Origin: an uncultured Massilia sp.
GTDB taxonomy: Bacteria; Pseudomonadota; Gammaproteobacteria; Burkholderiales; Burkholderiaceae
Reading direction: 5' to 3'
DNA length: 64,000 nt
Assembly (NCBI GenBank): GCA_946481275.1
Contig: CAMLMV010000002.1
Coordinates: 209,095 to 273,094 of the forward strand
Of the stretch, positions 37,579 through 45,405 are shown piece by piece. The translations under genes were made by a program, and so were the position numbers. How positions within the stretch are numbered: the first letter of the stretch is position 1; every line of letters begins with the position of its first letter. The notes under the pieces were generated by a model. It ran no database searches. It worked only from the letters and a program-made list of their open reading frames with translations, and was not told the DNA's origin.

Positions 37579-38691
37579 TTACCGCGCGGCCACGCCGGCC
37601 TGGACCGGCTTGTCGGCACCGTAGCGGCGGCGCATGCGCAGGAACGGTTCCTCGATGCTGTTATAGCTGAGCGTTGCCAGCGCCCACGTCGCGCCATAGC
37701 TGACGGCCACCATCAGGGCGGCGTCGAGCCAGCCGCGCCCGGTCGGATGCACGAGACCGACGCGCTGCGCCAGCAGGTGCAGCAGACCCATGTGCAGCAG
37801 ATAGAAGGAAAAGCTGACCTTGCCACCATGGCACAGCACGCGTTCCACCGGCCCGGGCAGGCGCGGGCGGAATCCGACCCAGGCGATGATGAACAGGGCC
37901 CAGCCGGCGGACTCCGCCATCGACCAGAAGATCCAGAACGACGATTTCGGCGCCGCGCCGAACGGCGCCAGGCGGTGCATCGTGGCCGTGTCCCACACGA
38001 CCAGCGCGGCGGCCGCGGCGAGCAGCCACGGCGCGTGGCGCTGCAGCGCCGGCTGGTACTGCTGGTACAGCATCGCCGCCAGCATGCCGATCAGGAACTG
38101 GTCGAAGCGGCCGACGAACGTGCAGAAATACATCAGCGTGCTGTTGTCATTGACGGTGTAGGCGGCCAGTTTGAAGAACGCCATCAGGGCGAGCAGTTCG
38201 ACCAGGTAGCGCTTGCCCCGCTCCAGCGCGAAGCGCGCGAGGAACGGGAACACGAGGTAGAAGAGGAATTCCAGCGAGATCGTCCACGCCGCGCCCGTGA
38301 CCACCGTGCCGGACGTGGGCGCATGGCCGAGATTCGTCGCGAACAGGTACAGGAGGTCCTGCGGCTGGAAGTTGTCGCGGCCGATCGACGTGGCCACGAA
38401 GAAGATCGTCAGGAACAGGGGAAAGATGCGCAGGACGCGGTTGCGCACGAAATCGCGGTAGACGATGGCCTTTTGCGCCAGCGCGATCTGCATGAACAGA
38501 AAGCCGGACAGGGTGAAGAACAGCCCGACGCCCGTATGCCCTTCCGTGACCAGCGCCGCCCAGTTGCTGACCAGCGGCGCCCCGCCCAGCCCGCGGTATT
38601 CCAGATGAAAATGGAACAGGAAAACGATGGTGGCGGCCAGCCAGCGCAGCTGGTCGATGCGCGGGTTGTATTGCAGGTTCAGCGATTGCAT
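37579..38691 (-). CDS. Acyltransferase 3 family membrane protein (OafA/YrhL-like)
   Basis: The 370-aa product has about ten membrane segments and the family motifs: [18 protein letters not shown] with the catalytic-region His, [25 protein letters not shown] (the RxxR-P motif) and [13 protein letters not shown]. Such proteins transfer acetyl or other acyl groups to sugars of LPS, exopolysaccharide or peptidoglycan. It lacks the C-terminal SGNH domain. No glycan genes flank it directly, so the target is unknown. A second, different member of the family is at 53219-54340. Confidence 0.88.
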   Translation of the reverse strand: MQSLNLQYNPRIDQLRWLAATIVFLFHFHLEYRGLGGAPLVSNWAALVTEGHTGVGLFFTLSGFLFMQIALAQKAIVYRDFVRNRVLRIFPLFLTIFFVATSIGRDNFQPQDLLYLFATNLGHAPTSGTVVTGAAWTISLEFLFYLVFPFLARFALERGKRYLVELLALMAFFKLAAYTVNDNSTLMYFCTFVGRFDQFLIGMLAAMLYQQYQPALQRHAPWLLAAAAALVVWDTATMHRLAPFGAAPKSSFWIFWSMAESAGWALFIIAWVGFRPRLPGPVERVLCHGGKVSFSFYLLHMGLLHLLAQRVGLVHPTGRGWLDAALMVAVSYGATWALATLSYNSIEEPFLRMRRRYGADKPVQAGVAAR

Positions 38692-38774
38692 GGGAGGGCC
38701 GGAAGGCTTGCACGAAAGAAAAGCATTGTAATGCCAATTGCCGACAATGCGACGTCTTCTGGGCTCAGCTGCCT

Positions 38775-38780
38775 TATAAT
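38775..38780 (+). promoter_or_regulatory. -10 box of the trhO promoter
   Basis: A perfect TATAAT lies 37 bases before the trhO ATG in the divergent gap after the acyltransferase start. No good -35 is seen at 16-18 bp spacing, so the promoter may be weak or factor-dependent. Confidence 0.5.
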
Positions 38781-38817
38781 AGAGGGCTTCATTCCACGTC
38801 CCACCGCTTTAACGATC

Positions 38818-39687
38818 ATGCACGTCAATATCGCCGCCTACAAGTTCGTCAGCCTCGACAACCTCGAAGAAATGCGCCCGCAATACCAGGCGCTGTGCAA
38901 CGAGCTGGGCCTGAAAGGCACCGTCCTGCTGACGCCGGAAGGCATCAACATGTTCGTGTCCGGCCCGCGCGAACAGATCGACCAGTACCTGGCCTGGGTG
39001 CGCAGCGACGCGCGCCTGGCCGACCTGGAGTGGAAGGAAAGCGTGTCGAACGAACAGTCGCACCGCCGCATGCTGGTCCGCATCAAGAAGGAAATCATCA
39101 CGATGCGTATGCCGCTGATCAAGCCGGAACTGGGCCGCGCACCGTCCGTGGCGCCGAAGACGCTCAAGCGCTGGCTCGACCAGGGCCATGACGACGACGG
39201 CGTCCCCGTCGTCATGATGGAAACCCGCAACGCGTTCGAAGTCGACGTCGGCACGTTCGAGAACACGCTCGACTACCGCATCGAGAAATTCAGCGAATTC
39301 CCCGAGGTCGTCGAAAAACACAAGGACGAACTGAAGGGCAAGACCGTCGTGACGTTCTGCACCGGCGGCATCCGTTGCGAAAAAGCCGCGATCCACATGC
39401 AGAACATCGGCTACGACCGCGTGTATCAACTCGACGGCGGCATCCTGAAGTATTTCGAGGAAGTGGGCGGCGACCATTACACGGGCGACTGCTTCGTGTT
39501 CGACTACCGTACGGCCCTCAATCCGAAGCTGGAGCCGACCGAGACCGTGCAGTGCTTCGCGTGCCGCGCCGTCGTGACGCCGCGGCAGCAGTTGTCGCCG
39601 GAGTATGTGGTGGGGAAATCGTGTCCGCATTGCGCGGGGGGCAGGCAGCGCGCGGACCATATGTCCGAAGACGGCGCCGCCGCCTGA
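38818..39687 (+). CDS. trhO: tRNA uridine(34) hydroxylase TrhO
   Basis: TrhO uses O2 to hydroxylate uridine 34 of several tRNAs, the first step to 5-methoxy- or carboxymethoxyuridine. The 289-aa product has the YceA N-terminal ferredoxin-like domain ([20 protein letters not shown]), then a rhodanese domain with the active-site loop [13 protein letters not shown]. The Cys-rich C-terminal region has CFACRAVV and SCPHCAG, typical of the longer family members. The ATG fits the family start; longer upstream frames run antisense through the acyltransferase gene. Confidence 0.93.
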   Translation: MHVNIAAYKFVSLDNLEEMRPQYQALCNELGLKGTVLLTPEGINMFVSGPREQIDQYLAWVRSDARLADLEWKESVSNEQSHRRMLVRIKKEIITMRMPLIKPELGRAPSVAPKTLKRWLDQGHDDDGVPVVMMETRNAFEVDVGTFENTLDYRIEKFSEFPEVVEKHKDELKGKTVVTFCTGGIRCEKAAIHMQNIGYDRVYQLDGGILKYFEEVGGDHYTGDCFVFDYRTALNPKLEPTETVQCFACRAVVTPRQQLSPEYVVGKSCPHCAGGRQRADHMSEDGAAA

Positions 39688-39694
39688 GTCCAGC

Positions 39695-39724
39695 AAAAAG
39701 GCACTACCGCGGTAGTGCCTTTTT
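39695..39724. terminator. Perfectly symmetric bidirectional terminator
   Basis: A 30-bp exact palindrome: AAAAAGGCACTACCG followed by its inverse ending in TTTTT. It begins eight bases after the trhO stop and lies 54 bases from the stop of the convergent DUF4214 gene. The T-run on each strand lets it end both transcripts. Confidence 0.93.
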
Positions 39725-39778
39725 CTTTGTCATTCACGCGGCTTGCGTGCAATGAACTTGCCGGTGCGGGCGCTATGC

Positions 39779-40393
39779 TCAGCCGTGGATCGGCGTAAAG
39801 CCTGCATCGGACACACCGACGACTTCCGCATGGCCATCGACCGCGGTCGCGGCAGCCGACACCATCTTGTCGATCGTGATATCGATATTGCCCGGATCGC
39901 GCGCCACGGCGGCGGTCAGCAGGTCCTTGATGCTGGCGATGTAATCGGAGGCGACCTTCATGCCGGCCGGCTTCGCATAGGCCGCCTGTTCCGATGCGAG
40001 GTCCAGGTGCTCCGTGAACACGGCGGCCACCGCGACCTTGCCGTCGTAGGCGATCTCGTCCGTGCCTTGCGCACCGGCTGCGATCTTGGTGACGACGTTG
40101 TCGATCGTGATCACTTTCTGGTCCAGCATCTTGGACCAGTAATCGACGCCGGCAGTCTCGGCGGGGCGACCGAACAGGTGCTCGTAGACCGTACTGACGA
40201 CGGCGCGGTTGTCCTGGCCGGCATACATCGCCTTGTACTCCGCCGACGCGGCGAAGTTCGCCGAAATCATCTGGTAGCCATCCGGATTGGTGGCCAGGAT
40301 GTTCTTCCAGTACGCCAGACCAGCCACGTCCGCCGGGCGGCTGAAATACGCCACGTACAGCTGCTGCACTTCTGTTTCGATGGTTGTCGCCAT
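39779..40393 (-). CDS. Short DUF4214 protein, paralogue of the large secreted DUF4214 protein
   Basis: The 204-aa product starts MATTIETEVQQLYVAYFSRPAD after a strong AGAGGAGG site. Its first 150 residues match the N-terminus of the 655-aa protein at 45406-47373 almost motif for motif: LYVAYF-RPAD-AGLAYW, EYK--YAG, LFGRPAE-AG-D-W, and VVT-IA-GAQ-TD--AY. It has no Cys and no signal peptide. It lies downstream of tolC with its own A/T-rich promoter region (TATATT on the minus strand near 40426-40431). Flanking the type I secretion genes suggests secretion by them, but the end of the protein lacks the beta-rich C-terminal domain of the long paralogue. Confidence 0.82.
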   Translation of the reverse strand: MATTIETEVQQLYVAYFSRPADVAGLAYWKNILATNPDGYQMISANFAASAEYKAMYAGQDNRAVVSTVYEHLFGRPAETAGVDYWSKMLDQKVITIDNVVTKIAAGAQGTDEIAYDGKVAVAAVFTEHLDLASEQAAYAKPAGMKVASDYIASIKDLLTAAVARDPGNIDITIDKMVSAAATAVDGHAEVVGVSDAGFTPIHG

Positions 40394-40571
40394 GATGGCC
40401 TCCTCTGCAATGGGTGAAGTGAAAAAAATATACCCCAATTGCTTAAAAGCGGGCGCACCAAACTGATCTGTAACGTTCGTAAGTGTTTGAATAGAAAAAG
40501 ATTTTTTCTGGAAACTGGCGATCAACAAGGGTTAGATACCGCACAGTTCGAAGCGTCGGTTTGCGCATAAC

Positions 40572-40602
40572 AAAGCCCTGCCGCACGACACGGCAGGGCT
40601 TT
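40572..40602 (-). terminator. Intrinsic terminator after the type I secretion operon
   Basis: AAAGCCCTGCCG pairs exactly over 12 bp with CGGCAGGGCTTT around a seven-base loop, 18 bases beyond the tolC stop. The T-run on the minus strand is short (TTTGTT). It separates the transporter operon from the short DUF4214 gene. Confidence 0.8.
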
Positions 40603-40619
40603 CCCATGGACGAATCGGC

Positions 40620-41981
40620 TCAGCGGAAGTAGGCAGCGACTTCGCGCACGGCACTGCTGTCGAGCGTACCGGCCGCCGCGCGCAGGCGCAGCAACGCGAT
40701 CAGGTATGTATATCGAGCCTGGGCCAGGTCGCGCTGGCTCGTGTACAACTGCTGCTGGGCGTTCAGCAGGTCGAGGTTGATGCGCACGCCGCCCTTGATG
40801 CTCTGCTCGGTGGCGGTCATCAACAGCTTGCCGGACTCGACAGCCTTCTCCAGCGCCTCGATCTTGTGGACGCTGGACTCGACGAGGCTGTGCGCCTTGC
40901 GCAGTTCGACGAGGACCTTGCTCGTGCGCGCATCCACGTCCGACTGGGCGCGCGCATAGTTCGCGGCGGCCTGGCGCGTGGTCGCGTTGATCGCGCCGCC
41001 CTGGTAGATTGGAATATTGACCTGCACGCCGATCGTCCGGTTCACCGTATTCTGCGTGTACGTGTTGATCGATTCCGCGTCGCCCTTGCTGTAGGCGGCG
41101 ACGAAGTCCACGCGCGGGTAGTGGCCCGAGCGGTTGCGGTCGATGTCGAGCCGGGCGTTCTCGGCGGCCAGGCGCGCGGCCGCGAGCTCGTGGTTGTGCT
41201 CGCGCGCGATCTTTTCCCATTCCTCGAACGTGCCGGTCTTGAGCACGGCGGGCCTGAACCCGTCGGCGAGGCGGTCGAGCGGGCCCGGATCCATGCCGAT
41301 GATGCCGGCCAGCGTCTCGCGCGCGGCCACGGCATTGTCCTTCGCCTCCGTCAGCTGGGCTTCGGCCAGGTCGAGCCGGGCCTGGGTTTCCAGCATGTCC
41401 GTCTTGGTGCCCTCGCCTTTCTGGAACAGGCGCTGGTTTACCTTCATCATCTCTAAATACATGTCGCGCGATACCTGCGACAGCGCCACCTGGTCGTCCG
41501 CGAACAGCGCGTCCATGTAGGCGCTGACGACGCGCACTGTGACCTCGTCGGTCCCGGCTGCGAACGCGGCTTCGCCTTGCTGGGCCTGCACCTTGCCCTG
41601 GCGGTAGCGTGCGATACCGTCCAGGCTCAGGATCGGTTGGCGCAGCTGGACGACATTGGAGCGGCTAATGTAGCGGGGATGCGTGATGCTCCGCGCCGGA
41701 CGGCCGAGAATGTCCGTTCCCATATTGTCGATGTCGGCAACGTTGCGGCTGGTCGACAAACTGGCCGACACGCTGGGCATCAGGTAGGACCGGCCAATGA
41801 TGCGGTTTTCCTTGGCCGCTTCCTTGTCGTAGAAGCTCATGCGATACGCCGGGTCGTTCTTCAGCGCCGCCTCGTAAGCCTGCTGCAGGGTGACCGCGCC
41901 GGCCTGGCCGGCCGCCAGCGCGGCGGCCAGCGCGATCGCGCCGCGGCGCAGGACAGTGCCTTTGATGATCGTTCCGGTCAC
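40620..41981 (-). CDS. tolC: TolC-family outer membrane channel of the type I secretion system
   Basis: The 453-aa product has a Sec signal peptide (ALAAALAAGQAGA) and two tandem outer-membrane-efflux repeats. The first starts TLQQAYEAALKNDPAYR and the second contains ELAAARLAAENARLDIDRNRSGHYPRVD. VNIPIYQGGAIN and GVRINLDLLNAQQQLYTSQRDLAQARYTYLIALLRL are the typical end blocks. It forms the tunnel through the outer membrane that docks on the HlyD adaptor. It is the third gene of the transporter operon, two bases after hlyD, so it probably serves that system. Confidence 0.93.
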   Translation of the reverse strand: MTGTIIKGTVLRRGAIALAAALAAGQAGAVTLQQAYEAALKNDPAYRMSFYDKEAAKENRIIGRSYLMPSVSASLSTSRNVADIDNMGTDILGRPARSITHPRYISRSNVVQLRQPILSLDGIARYRQGKVQAQQGEAAFAAGTDEVTVRVVSAYMDALFADDQVALSQVSRDMYLEMMKVNQRLFQKGEGTKTDMLETQARLDLAEAQLTEAKDNAVAARETLAGIIGMDPGPLDRLADGFRPAVLKTGTFEEWEKIAREHNHELAAARLAAENARLDIDRNRSGHYPRVDFVAAYSKGDAESINTYTQNTVNRTIGVQVNIPIYQGGAINATTRQAAANYARAQSDVDARTSKVLVELRKAHSLVESSVHKIEALEKAVESGKLLMTATEQSIKGGVRINLDLLNAQQQLYTSQRDLAQARYTYLIALLRLRAAAGTLDSSAVREVAAYFR

Positions 41982-41983
41982 GC

Positions 41984-43336
41984 TCAGTCCTCGCTCAGTG
42001 CCGAACGGGCACGGTCAAGTACCGGCTTCAGCAGGTAGTTCATCATGGTACGCTCGCCGGTCTTGACGAACAGTTCGACCGGCATGCCCGGACGAATATC
42101 CATCTTGTGTTCGGCGATCATCTTTGCGCCCTTCGGCGACACTTTCACGCGCACCTTGTAGTAGGCTGCGCCGGTACGCTCGTCGACCGTACGGTCGGCC
42201 GCCACCTGCTCGACCACACCGTCGATGTGGGGCGTGCGGTTTGCATTGAAAGCCGTAAAGATCAGATCGGTCTTCAGGCCCGGATGCACCTTGTCGACCA
42301 GGTTGACGGGCAGCTGGCCCTCGACCACGAGCGGGTCGTCGCTGGGCACGATGTCCATCATCTTGAAGCCGGCGGGAATCACGCCGCCCGGCGTGAACAC
42401 GGCTAGGTTGACCACGGTGCCGTCGGCCGGCGCCTTGACGTCGACGTTGGACAGCTCGAATTTCTGGGCCTGCAGGCGGGCCTGCTGCGCCTCGGCTTCA
42501 CGCTGGACATCGGTCAGCTGGGTGCGGACTTCTTTCTGGTAATCCTGCACGCGCTGGGCCTTGCGAAGCACCAGCTCGGCCACCTGGCGCTGGGAGCGGC
42601 CGATGTTGCCGATGTCTTCCGAAATCGATCCGTTCAGCTGGGCATACGTACGCTCCAGGTCGAGGAGGCGATTACGCGCCACGTAGCCTTCCTTGGCCAG
42701 GTCGCGCATGCCGTCGAGCTGTTCCTTGAGCAGCTTGACCTGCTCCTTCTTGGCGTCGCGGGATTCCTGCAGGCCCTGGATCTGCACCTTGAGACCGGCA
42801 ATGCTCTCGTCCACACCGGCCAGCTCGTTCTGGAGCGAGCCCTGGCGCGACCTCAGCAACTGCTCCTGCAAACTCATCAATTCCGCCGTGCGCGCATCGT
42901 CGCGGTGCTGTGCCAGCTCGGACGGAAACTGGATGGCCTTGGCGCCGTCGCGCTCGGCGATCAGGCGCGCCTCGACGGCCCGCGCGCTCAGGTACTGGCT
43001 GTCGGTCATTTCGACGGCCGACCTGGCGACGATCGGATTCATGCGCACCAGCACCTGGCCGGCCTTGACGACGTCGCCGTCGCGCACGAGGATCTGCTGG
43101 ATGGTGCCGCCGGTCTGGTGCTGCACCGCCTGGCGGTTCGATTCCTTAGCCACGGTACCGCCCATCGGCACGCCCTTGTCGAGCGGTGCCAGCAGCGCCC
43201 ACAACAGGAAGCCGCCGACGCCAAACAGGACAATCAGCCAGCCCATGCGTGCAAAGACGCGGGCATCGGTATTCACTTCGATCGGCGTGACGTCGTGCGT
43301 AACGACATCCTGCGCCTTGTTGGGAATCAGCTTCAT
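41984..43336 (-). CDS. Type I secretion periplasmic adaptor (HlyD/PrtE family)
   Basis: The 450-aa product spans the inner membrane once (MGWLIVLFGVGGFLLWALLAPLD, residues about 30-53) and reaches through the periplasm to TolC. The lipoyl half-motifs are GGTIQQILVRDGDVVKAGQVLVRM and VKAPADGTVVNLAVFTPGG. Between them is a long coiled coil of about 200 residues. GMPVELFVKTGERTMMNYLLKPV is the family end block. The length and TGERT-x-x-Y-L-L-K-P pattern place it in the PrtE/LipB-like type I group rather than among RND adaptors. Its ATG overlaps the ABC gene stop by one base. Confidence 0.93.
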   Translation of the reverse strand: MKLIPNKAQDVVTHDVTPIEVNTDARVFARMGWLIVLFGVGGFLLWALLAPLDKGVPMGGTVAKESNRQAVQHQTGGTIQQILVRDGDVVKAGQVLVRMNPIVARSAVEMTDSQYLSARAVEARLIAERDGAKAIQFPSELAQHRDDARTAELMSLQEQLLRSRQGSLQNELAGVDESIAGLKVQIQGLQESRDAKKEQVKLLKEQLDGMRDLAKEGYVARNRLLDLERTYAQLNGSISEDIGNIGRSQRQVAELVLRKAQRVQDYQKEVRTQLTDVQREAEAQQARLQAQKFELSNVDVKAPADGTVVNLAVFTPGGVIPAGFKMMDIVPSDDPLVVEGQLPVNLVDKVHPGLKTDLIFTAFNANRTPHIDGVVEQVAADRTVDERTGAAYYKVRVKVSPKGAKMIAEHKMDIRPGMPVELFVKTGERTMMNYLLKPVLDRARSALSED

Positions 43337-45168
43337 TACTTTTCTTCTCCAGTGGTGGCGCCCGTGGCCTGCTGCGCGGCCTGGGCCGTCTGGGCTTCCG
43401 CGGCACGCTGGGCCGCGGCCTGGACGGCAGCCTGCGCCTGGGCGACCTGCGCCTGCGCGGCCGCCTGGGCTTCCATGGCTTTCTTGCTGGCTTCCTGCAG
43501 GGCAGCCAGCACCTGGTTGCTCGGGCCAAACATGTGCACGGCGCCGTCGCGCAGCAGCAGCAACTTGGTGGTCACTTGTACCACGTTCGGCCGGTGAGTG
43601 ATCATCACGATCGTCTTGCCGCGCTGGCGCAGATCGTTCACGGCGTTCAACAGCGCCACATCGCCGACGTCGTCGAGGTTCGAGTTCGGTTCGTCCAGCA
43701 CCAGCAGTGCCGGGTCGCCGTACATGGCGCGCGCCAGGCCAATGCGTTGCTTCTGGCCGCCGGACAGGCCCGCGCCGCCGTCGCCCAGCTTGGTGTCATA
43801 CCCTTCCGGGAACTGCAGGATCATCTCGTGCACGCCGGCGCGCTTGGCCGCCTGGACCACTTTTTCCGCATCGACCTCGCCGAAGCGGGCAATGTTTTCG
43901 CTGATGCTACCGGCGAACAATTCGATATCTTGTGGCAGATAGCCGACGTGCGGGCCCAACTCGGCCTTGTTCCAGTGATAGATGTCGGCGCCGTCCAGGC
44001 GCACCTTGCCGATCATGGTCGGCCAGACCCCTACCAGCAGGCGCGCGAGCGTAGACTTGCCGGAACCGCTCGGACCCAGCACGCCCAGCACGTCGCCCGG
44101 CGCGATCGCGAACGTGACGCCTTTCACGACCGGCACCTTGACGCCGGGCGGCGCGGCGGTCACGTTATCGAGAAGCAGCGTGCCTTGCGGGGCCGGCAGC
44201 GCCATGCCCGCCTCGCGCGCCGGATTCGCTTCCAGCAGCGCGTCCAGGCGCTCGTAGGAGCTGCGCGCGCCGCTGACGCTCTTCCAGACGCCGATCAGCT
44301 GCTGCACGGGTTGCAGCGTACGACCCAGCAGGATCGACGCGGCGATCATCATGCCGGGAGTGATCTTGTTTTCCAGCACGAGCAAAGCACCCAGGCCCAG
44401 CACCAGCGACTGCATCGACACCTGCACGAACTTCGTGACGGCAGTGATCAAACCGGCCTTTTGGCTGGCATTGGCCTGCAGCGTGAGGAATTTGCCATGC
44501 AGCTTGAACCAACGGCTCATCAAGTTCGGCAGCATGCCCATCGACTCGATGACCTCGGCGTTGCGCAGGTTGTTCGTGGCCAGCGTATTGGCCTGGATCG
44601 ACATCGAATTGGCCTCGGCCAGCGGCTCCTTCGTCGCGCGTTCGTTGACGATGGCCAGGATGATCAGCACGACCGTGCCCGCCAGCGCGAACAGGCCCAG
44701 CACCGGCTCGAAGATGAAGATCACGATCAGGTAAATCGGGAACCAGGGCGCGTCGAAGAACGCGAACAGCGCACTGCCGGTCAGGAACTGGCGCAGATTC
44801 GTGAGGTCAGCGAGGGCCTGCCCTGCATTGCCGCCAGCCTGCTTGAGGTTCTGTTCGAAGGCCGCGGTATAGATGCGCTTGTTGAGCTGCATGTCGAACT
44901 TTGCGCCCACGCGCACCAGCACGAAAGAGCGGATCAGTTCCAAGCCACCCATGAACAGGTAGGCCCCGACGATCAGCAGGCTCAGCATCAGCAGCGTGAT
45001 CTCGTTACGGCTGCCCAGCACACGGTCGTACACCTGCAACATGTACAAGGAAGGCGCCAACATCAGCAGGTTCACGATGGCACTGAACGCGCCCACCGTG
45101 AAGAACGTGCTCTTGAACGAACGGAGCACCAGCTGGATTTCGCTCTTTTTCTCTAGCAGTTTTTTCAT
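43336..45168 (-). CDS. Type I secretion ABC transporter (PrtD-like), with an Ala/Gln C-terminal tail
   Basis: The 610-aa ATPase/permease recognises the substrate's C-terminal signal and drives export. It has the PrtD/RsaD membrane domain ([25 protein letters not shown]) without an N-terminal C39 peptidase, so the substrate is not processed like a bacteriocin. Walker A is GPSGSGKST, the signature LSGGQKQR, Walker [13 protein letters not shown]. The last 55 residues are an unusual Ala/Gln-rich helix ([15 protein letters not shown]). PrtD-type transporters export proteases, lipases and S-layer proteins. A consensus Crp box and a GATAAT -10 lie upstream; the large DUF4214 gene lies just beyond. 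Confidence 0.93.
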   Translation of the reverse strand: MKKLLEKKSEIQLVLRSFKSTFFTVGAFSAIVNLLMLAPSLYMLQVYDRVLGSRNEITLLMLSLLIVGAYLFMGGLELIRSFVLVRVGAKFDMQLNKRIYTAAFEQNLKQAGGNAGQALADLTNLRQFLTGSALFAFFDAPWFPIYLIVIFIFEPVLGLFALAGTVVLIILAIVNERATKEPLAEANSMSIQANTLATNNLRNAEVIESMGMLPNLMSRWFKLHGKFLTLQANASQKAGLITAVTKFVQVSMQSLVLGLGALLVLENKITPGMMIAASILLGRTLQPVQQLIGVWKSVSGARSSYERLDALLEANPAREAGMALPAPQGTLLLDNVTAAPPGVKVPVVKGVTFAIAPGDVLGVLGPSGSGKSTLARLLVGVWPTMIGKVRLDGADIYHWNKAELGPHVGYLPQDIELFAGSISENIARFGEVDAEKVVQAAKRAGVHEMILQFPEGYDTKLGDGGAGLSGGQKQRIGLARAMYGDPALLVLDEPNSNLDDVGDVALLNAVNDLRQRGKTIVMITHRPNVVQVTTKLLLLRDGAVHMFGPSNQVLAALQEASKKAMEAQAAAQAQVAQAQAAVQAAAQRAAEAQTAQAAQQATGATTGEEK

Positions 45169-45237
45169 AACGGATTGCGTGGCGCCGATGTTTCATCATC
45201 GAAGCACGCCATGATCTCAAGAAATTTGTCCGCACAC

Positions 45238-45278
45238 ATTATCTACCAAAAACTCGAAAAAATGTGATGTGCGTCACA
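45238..45278 (-). promoter_or_regulatory. Crp box and -10 of the type I secretion operon
   Basis: TGTGA-TGTGCG-TCACA (45263-45278) has both consensus Crp half-sites with the six-base spacer. On the minus strand a GATAAT box (45243-45238) follows. Its predicted start site near 45231 puts the centre of the box at about -40, the position used by Crp when it overlaps the -35 and touches RNA polymerase (class II activation). The leader to the ABC gene is about 60 bases. Confidence 0.7.
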
Positions 45279-45335
45279 AATTTTGAACACATAGTCGCAA
45301 TGTGGTGACATCAGCCGGTCACGCGGCACAAAGAA

Positions 45336-45365
45336 AAACCCCGCTGCCTTGCGGGAGCGGGGTTT
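45336..45365 (-). terminator. Intrinsic terminator of the large DUF4214 gene
   Basis: AAACCCCGCT pairs exactly with AGCGGGGTTT, followed on the minus strand by TTTTTCTTT. It lies 40 bases after the stop codon. A second hairpin, CAGCCCGG/CCGGGCTG at 45373-45392, comes just before it. Together they separate the abundant substrate transcript from the transporter operon. Confidence 0.9.
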
Positions 45366-45405
45366 CCGGGAACAGCCCGGTTGCCCGGGCTGGAACCAGC
45401 CTGAA

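Noticed and set aside
37579..38691. Glycan operon with the MipA-like gene
   Set aside because: The two genes are about 150 bases apart with no other glycan gene beside them, so a shared function is not supported.
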